Shown in pieces: positions 60,601 to 64,000 of a stretch of DNA of 64,000 nt. Each line of letters opens with the position of its first letter. Position 1 is the stretch's first letter. The notes under the pieces are model-generated. The model did not search any database and was not told the origin of the DNA. It was given only the letters and a program-made list of their open reading frames with translations. This DNA is from Lutjanus erythropterus (Eukaryota; Chordata; Actinopteri; Lutjaniformes; Lutjanidae). Location: positions 11,080,683-11,144,682 of the forward strand of contig CM034603.1 in NCBI GenBank assembly GCA_020091685.1, written 5' to 3'. Both the position numbers and the translations under genes were made by a program.

Positions 60601-63600
60601 CAGCAGTGGTAATAACAATATACATTCCCCCCGAACAGAGGTTGTTTGAAGATTCTTTTAAACATTATCTTGCTCACTGCAGTGCATGGAATTGCAAAAA
60701 TGTACAGTAAAAATGATTGGTTACAGATTACACTCCGCTTTTCTTGAACTAGGCGTAAGGTTTGATGAAAAAGGGGGAGATGGAGGAGCCAACAGAAATC
60801 AAATGAGAGTGCTGATGATGCAGGTCACTGTGCTGCAATCCCACCCTGAGGCTGAAGGCAAAGTTTTTAGAGCTTCTCCTCAGCCACATGTGGCACCTTT
60901 CTCCTGCCCAGCATTCAAATGTGAAACTTTAAAGGGAACCAGCTGTGCTAAAGCTCGAGGATCCTAATCTCGCAGGACCCACTTGGAAGAAAGTTTAGAG
61001 ATTTTGAGAGAAATGGACATGGTACAAATATCAACCTGCATGAAACTACAAAAGCAGAGGAAAAATGTCCAGTTACAAACCTTTTAATTTTAAAAAGAAA
61101 TTTGTTGGGAATGAGAAATCTCCAGCTGAACAACCATACAGAATTTATTGGGGAGGGCCGGGGTACAAGTGAACACATGAAAATAGGTCAGGAAGAACCC
61201 AATCAAAGCGATAATATATCTGTGGCTGCTGCTCCCATTTCCAATACAGAATTCTCAAGAGGTATGTTAGATTTATATCCTTGGGAGAAACAGACGGGGC
61301 GGAGCTGGGGCAAGCACACACAGCAGGCAGCCATCCTCAATAAACCTGCGGCCTGTGAAATATGGCGAAGAATGACTGCTATATTTCAAGGAACGCACCA
61401 CTGTTCATCACCGCTCTAATGAATGAATCAGTGTGAGTGTGTGTGTCTCAGCCAACGGTGAAACGCTGCTACATCCTACAGACAGATGGCTGCAGAGGCT
61501 GGCAGTGCCAGATGAGAGGCTGCTTCACATTCAGATACTCCAATTAGGCCATGGCTTACTGGGTCAGGACAGGCGGAGAGTCCAGGATATCAGCAAAGAG
61601 AGGAACAATGGCCTCTACAGACGGGGCAGTCCCTTTGTTCACGAGCACACACACAAAAGAAAACCACAGACAGAATAAAGGTTCTGGGTTTTATCCAACT
61701 GCTTTGCAACTAACAGTTCTGACAGATGATAACCATCACCTGAGGGTTTTTCTTATCTATACTAAATTCATTCCTGGAGTTGGTGAAGGCATGCCAGTGT
61801 CCGTAGGTTCAACTGAAAACAGCCCCTTAAGGAGACGTGGCACTTCTTATTAGAAAGCACAAAAAGTTGACTGTGTGTTTTCAAAAAGACCAACAGAGCG
61901 GTGAGCCTTGGCTCGGCTCGGCAGCTGCACAAGAAAATGACAATTTCATGTTTTGATTTAATCAGATCACATGACGTCATTTTCAGGGAAAGCTATAATA
62001 AGACGGCCTAGCTGTGTCCCAATTCAGGGCCTTCTCCACTTTGAGGTCCACATTTCATGATTGGATGCAATTTAATGGGTCAGTAAGACTGTCCCATCTC
62101 AGAGGTCCTTCCAGACACAACCGGTTGATATTGGATTCCTCTGCCAAACTCCAGATTATGTTCAGCGTTCAATGACATTTTCAAAACTTCTTTCTGCCCT
62201 AAAATATCTGCTCAAGGCAACGATGGTTGTTAAGGAAAGAACATGGTTATGGTTTTAAATAAAAGCTTTACTTGAAGATCAAGGCCTGTGACTGGATGCA
62301 AACTCTGTTCTTTTTTTTCCAAGTACATTACATGTCCTTTCACTACTCCACTGTCCATACTTTTTATCTTGCTAAAGGAAGGACAGATTACTTCCTGCAG
62401 TGGCTCTAAATGATGAAATTAAATTGTGAGGTGTGATCATCCAATATAAACTTAATTCCTAGGGTGCTGGTCTTTGTTTCAGTGAGTTTGAATTAGTGTT
62501 ATTCTTCTGACAAATAATCTAATTAGTTTTAGTCAAATTTTAATCATTTAATTTTTGTTCGTTTTACTCATAGACCATATAATGAAGTTATAATCTGTAA
62601 GATTTCCGCATGAAAACATCTAAAAACACTAGACATATTTTATATTTGTTGACTTACATTATAACAAATGTTTCCACCAATGTTCAAATGCAGCAAAATC
62701 CAGAATTTTTTTTAAGGTAATAGTGTGTTTCCTGCTTGCCAGTGCTAGCTAGTTGTTACTTGCTATACCTTCATTGACTCATCAGACAGATTTTCATCAG
62801 CTATGATATTTTAAAGGTTAAGATAACAACTCCCATGATCCCATGCCATGTCACAATGTCATCAAACCACATCTTTTGTTATATTTAAATGTGAGAGAGA
62901 CCCCTCATGGCAGAATTTAAGTATTTAATATTGTCTATTTAAATAGTAGATGGATCTTCACCTCTTGTGAAGTGAATCCAATGTAAAGGTGCTTTAAATC
63001 TGCTTTCTTTTTAATGGCCAGCAGGGGGCGACTCCACTGGCTGCAAAAAGAAGTCTGATTTTATGTACTCTTATTGAAAAATGATCCTACTTTACACTTG
63101 ATTTGTGACCTCAGAAAACCGTTTTCTAATGAGGTTGTCTTCTCGATCACTAGTTTCAAGTCTTTCATACAGCATAATGTCCATTTTGTAAATTATGGTC
63201 ATTCTGGGTAAAATACAGGATAACACAGGGTATGCTGCAGGGCAGGTGTATTGTGTGATGGACAAGTCATTCTCAGTGAGTCTCATAAAACTCAGATCAA
63301 ACTGTCAAACTAGTGCAGGGCTGATCAAATATGAATCACCTTTTCACAGTGTTTTCAGTGACATATTTTCGTGAACTGTTAAGTTCTAATAGAAAGATCA
63401 TGACCAGGCAGGCCACCATTAAATCTAAATACTTTAGTTTCTGTCAATGAATTTTTGCCTAATTTCTGTCGTGTATTTTGGGTTTTTTTTACGTCCTCTA
63501 AGCATTTTGAGACTGTAGCTGTCATGGTTACAGGTGTCATTCACATGTCTCGCAATGTTATAGGAAGCACAGTTTATCTTTTATTCTTTTTTATTATCGT

Positions 63601-64000
63601 AGGTTATCTATTATTCACATTCATACAGACTCCATGTGACTCTGCTCTGTAGCAATGCAACAGACTGACTCTGCTCAGTAGCAGACTCAAATCCAGCTGT
63701 CATATCCAAACTCAGATTGTTTGAACAGAACACCTAGCATTAGCATCGCTGCTGTACCTGTGTTCTCCACTGCCGTTTGTTAACTGGGTTCAGCTTGAGA
63801 GGAGAGGCTAAAACATCACATAAAGCAGTGTTCATATTTGAACACCTAGAGGAACATTTAGATGATTGACTTTTGGCAACGATGTTAAAACTTACTCCTT
63901 GAGCACAAAAGATTGCTGAAGATAACATTAACATGGCATCCACAGCACTTTGCTGGCCTGCATGTTTTCATAGCATTTAATTTTCAGCGGACGGTAAATT
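60601..64000. other. Intronic DNA up to the window edge, no gene seen
   Basis: Frames of 93-105 codons (60686-60967, 61102-61419, 61551-61853) have no motif. The part at about 60700-61700 is repeat-poor and more balanced in composition, so it could include conserved noncoding DNA. No opsin exon is seen. Confidence 0.35.
63018..63031 (+). promoter_or_regulatory. CTCF-like motif in a dispersed repeat
   Basis: CCAGCAGGGGGCG fits the CTCF core at all 13 positions. It sits in GGCCAGCAGGGGGCGACTCC, a phrase common in fish repeats, so it may be a chance property of the repeat. Confidence 0.4.

Larger units (their letters stand above)
38350..64000 (-). other. tmtops: Upstream intron of the TMT opsin gene, partial (at least 25.6 kb)
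   Basis: No sequence resembling TM1-TM5 of an opsin was found from 38350 to the window end, in particular no YGPEGPGTTC-like loop 2 or ERY motif on the minus strand. The missing first exons, about 200 or more residues, must therefore lie further right if the gene is intact. This stretch is filled with AT-rich DNA and the repeats listed below. Portions not listed contain no gene or element I can recognise. Confidence 0.65.

Overview
The window reads as nuclear DNA of a teleost fish, probably a percomorph. It is AT-rich, has almost no long open reading frames, is full of CA/GT microsatellites and short DNA transposons of kinds common in fish, and carries two exons of a teleost multiple tissue (TMT) opsin gene split by vertebrate-type introns. 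Family names for repeats come from recognising terminal motifs and from comparing copies inside the window; no database was searched.

The only gene I can support is a TMT opsin on the minus strand. Its last coding exon is at 11551-11835 and the preceding exon at 38116-38349. Together they encode 172 residues: the end of the third cytoplasmic loop, TM6, TM7 with the retinal-binding lysine, helix 8 and the C-terminal tail. Both splice junctions are phase 0, and the joined exons read NKQ|FYRCF. The exons for the N-terminus and TM1-TM5 were not found up to base 64000 and should lie beyond the right edge. If so, the window holds the 3' flank and probable 3'UTR (1-11550), the 26-kb last intron (11836-38115), and at least 25.6 kb of the next intron upstream (38350-64000).

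The rest is intronic or flanking DNA dominated by repeats. The best defined are: a 1.1-kb hAT element at 36032-37155 with perfect 8-bp target duplications and a decayed BED-finger segment, whose last 59 bases recur identically at 56208-56266; a 350-bp hAT MITE at 25550-25899, also with a perfect 8-bp duplication; a 250-bp mariner-like MITE at 39295-39544 inserted into an older repeat at a TA; a TTAA-flanked MITE at 9705-10399 in the probable 3'UTR; a Harbinger-like element at 15524-16693; long inverted-repeat elements at 50409-51312 and 51917-52754, the second with another MITE nested in it; a tRNA-derived SINE head at 41105-41199; a LINE 3' remnant near 60305-60600; and several dispersed families present two or three times.

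No rRNA, functional tRNA, CRISPR or bacterial-type feature was seen. A few unique-looking stretches could be conserved regulatory DNA, but that needs cross-species alignment. I see no new multi-gene system. The most interesting biology is the opsin gene with its very long introns and their layers of transposons.
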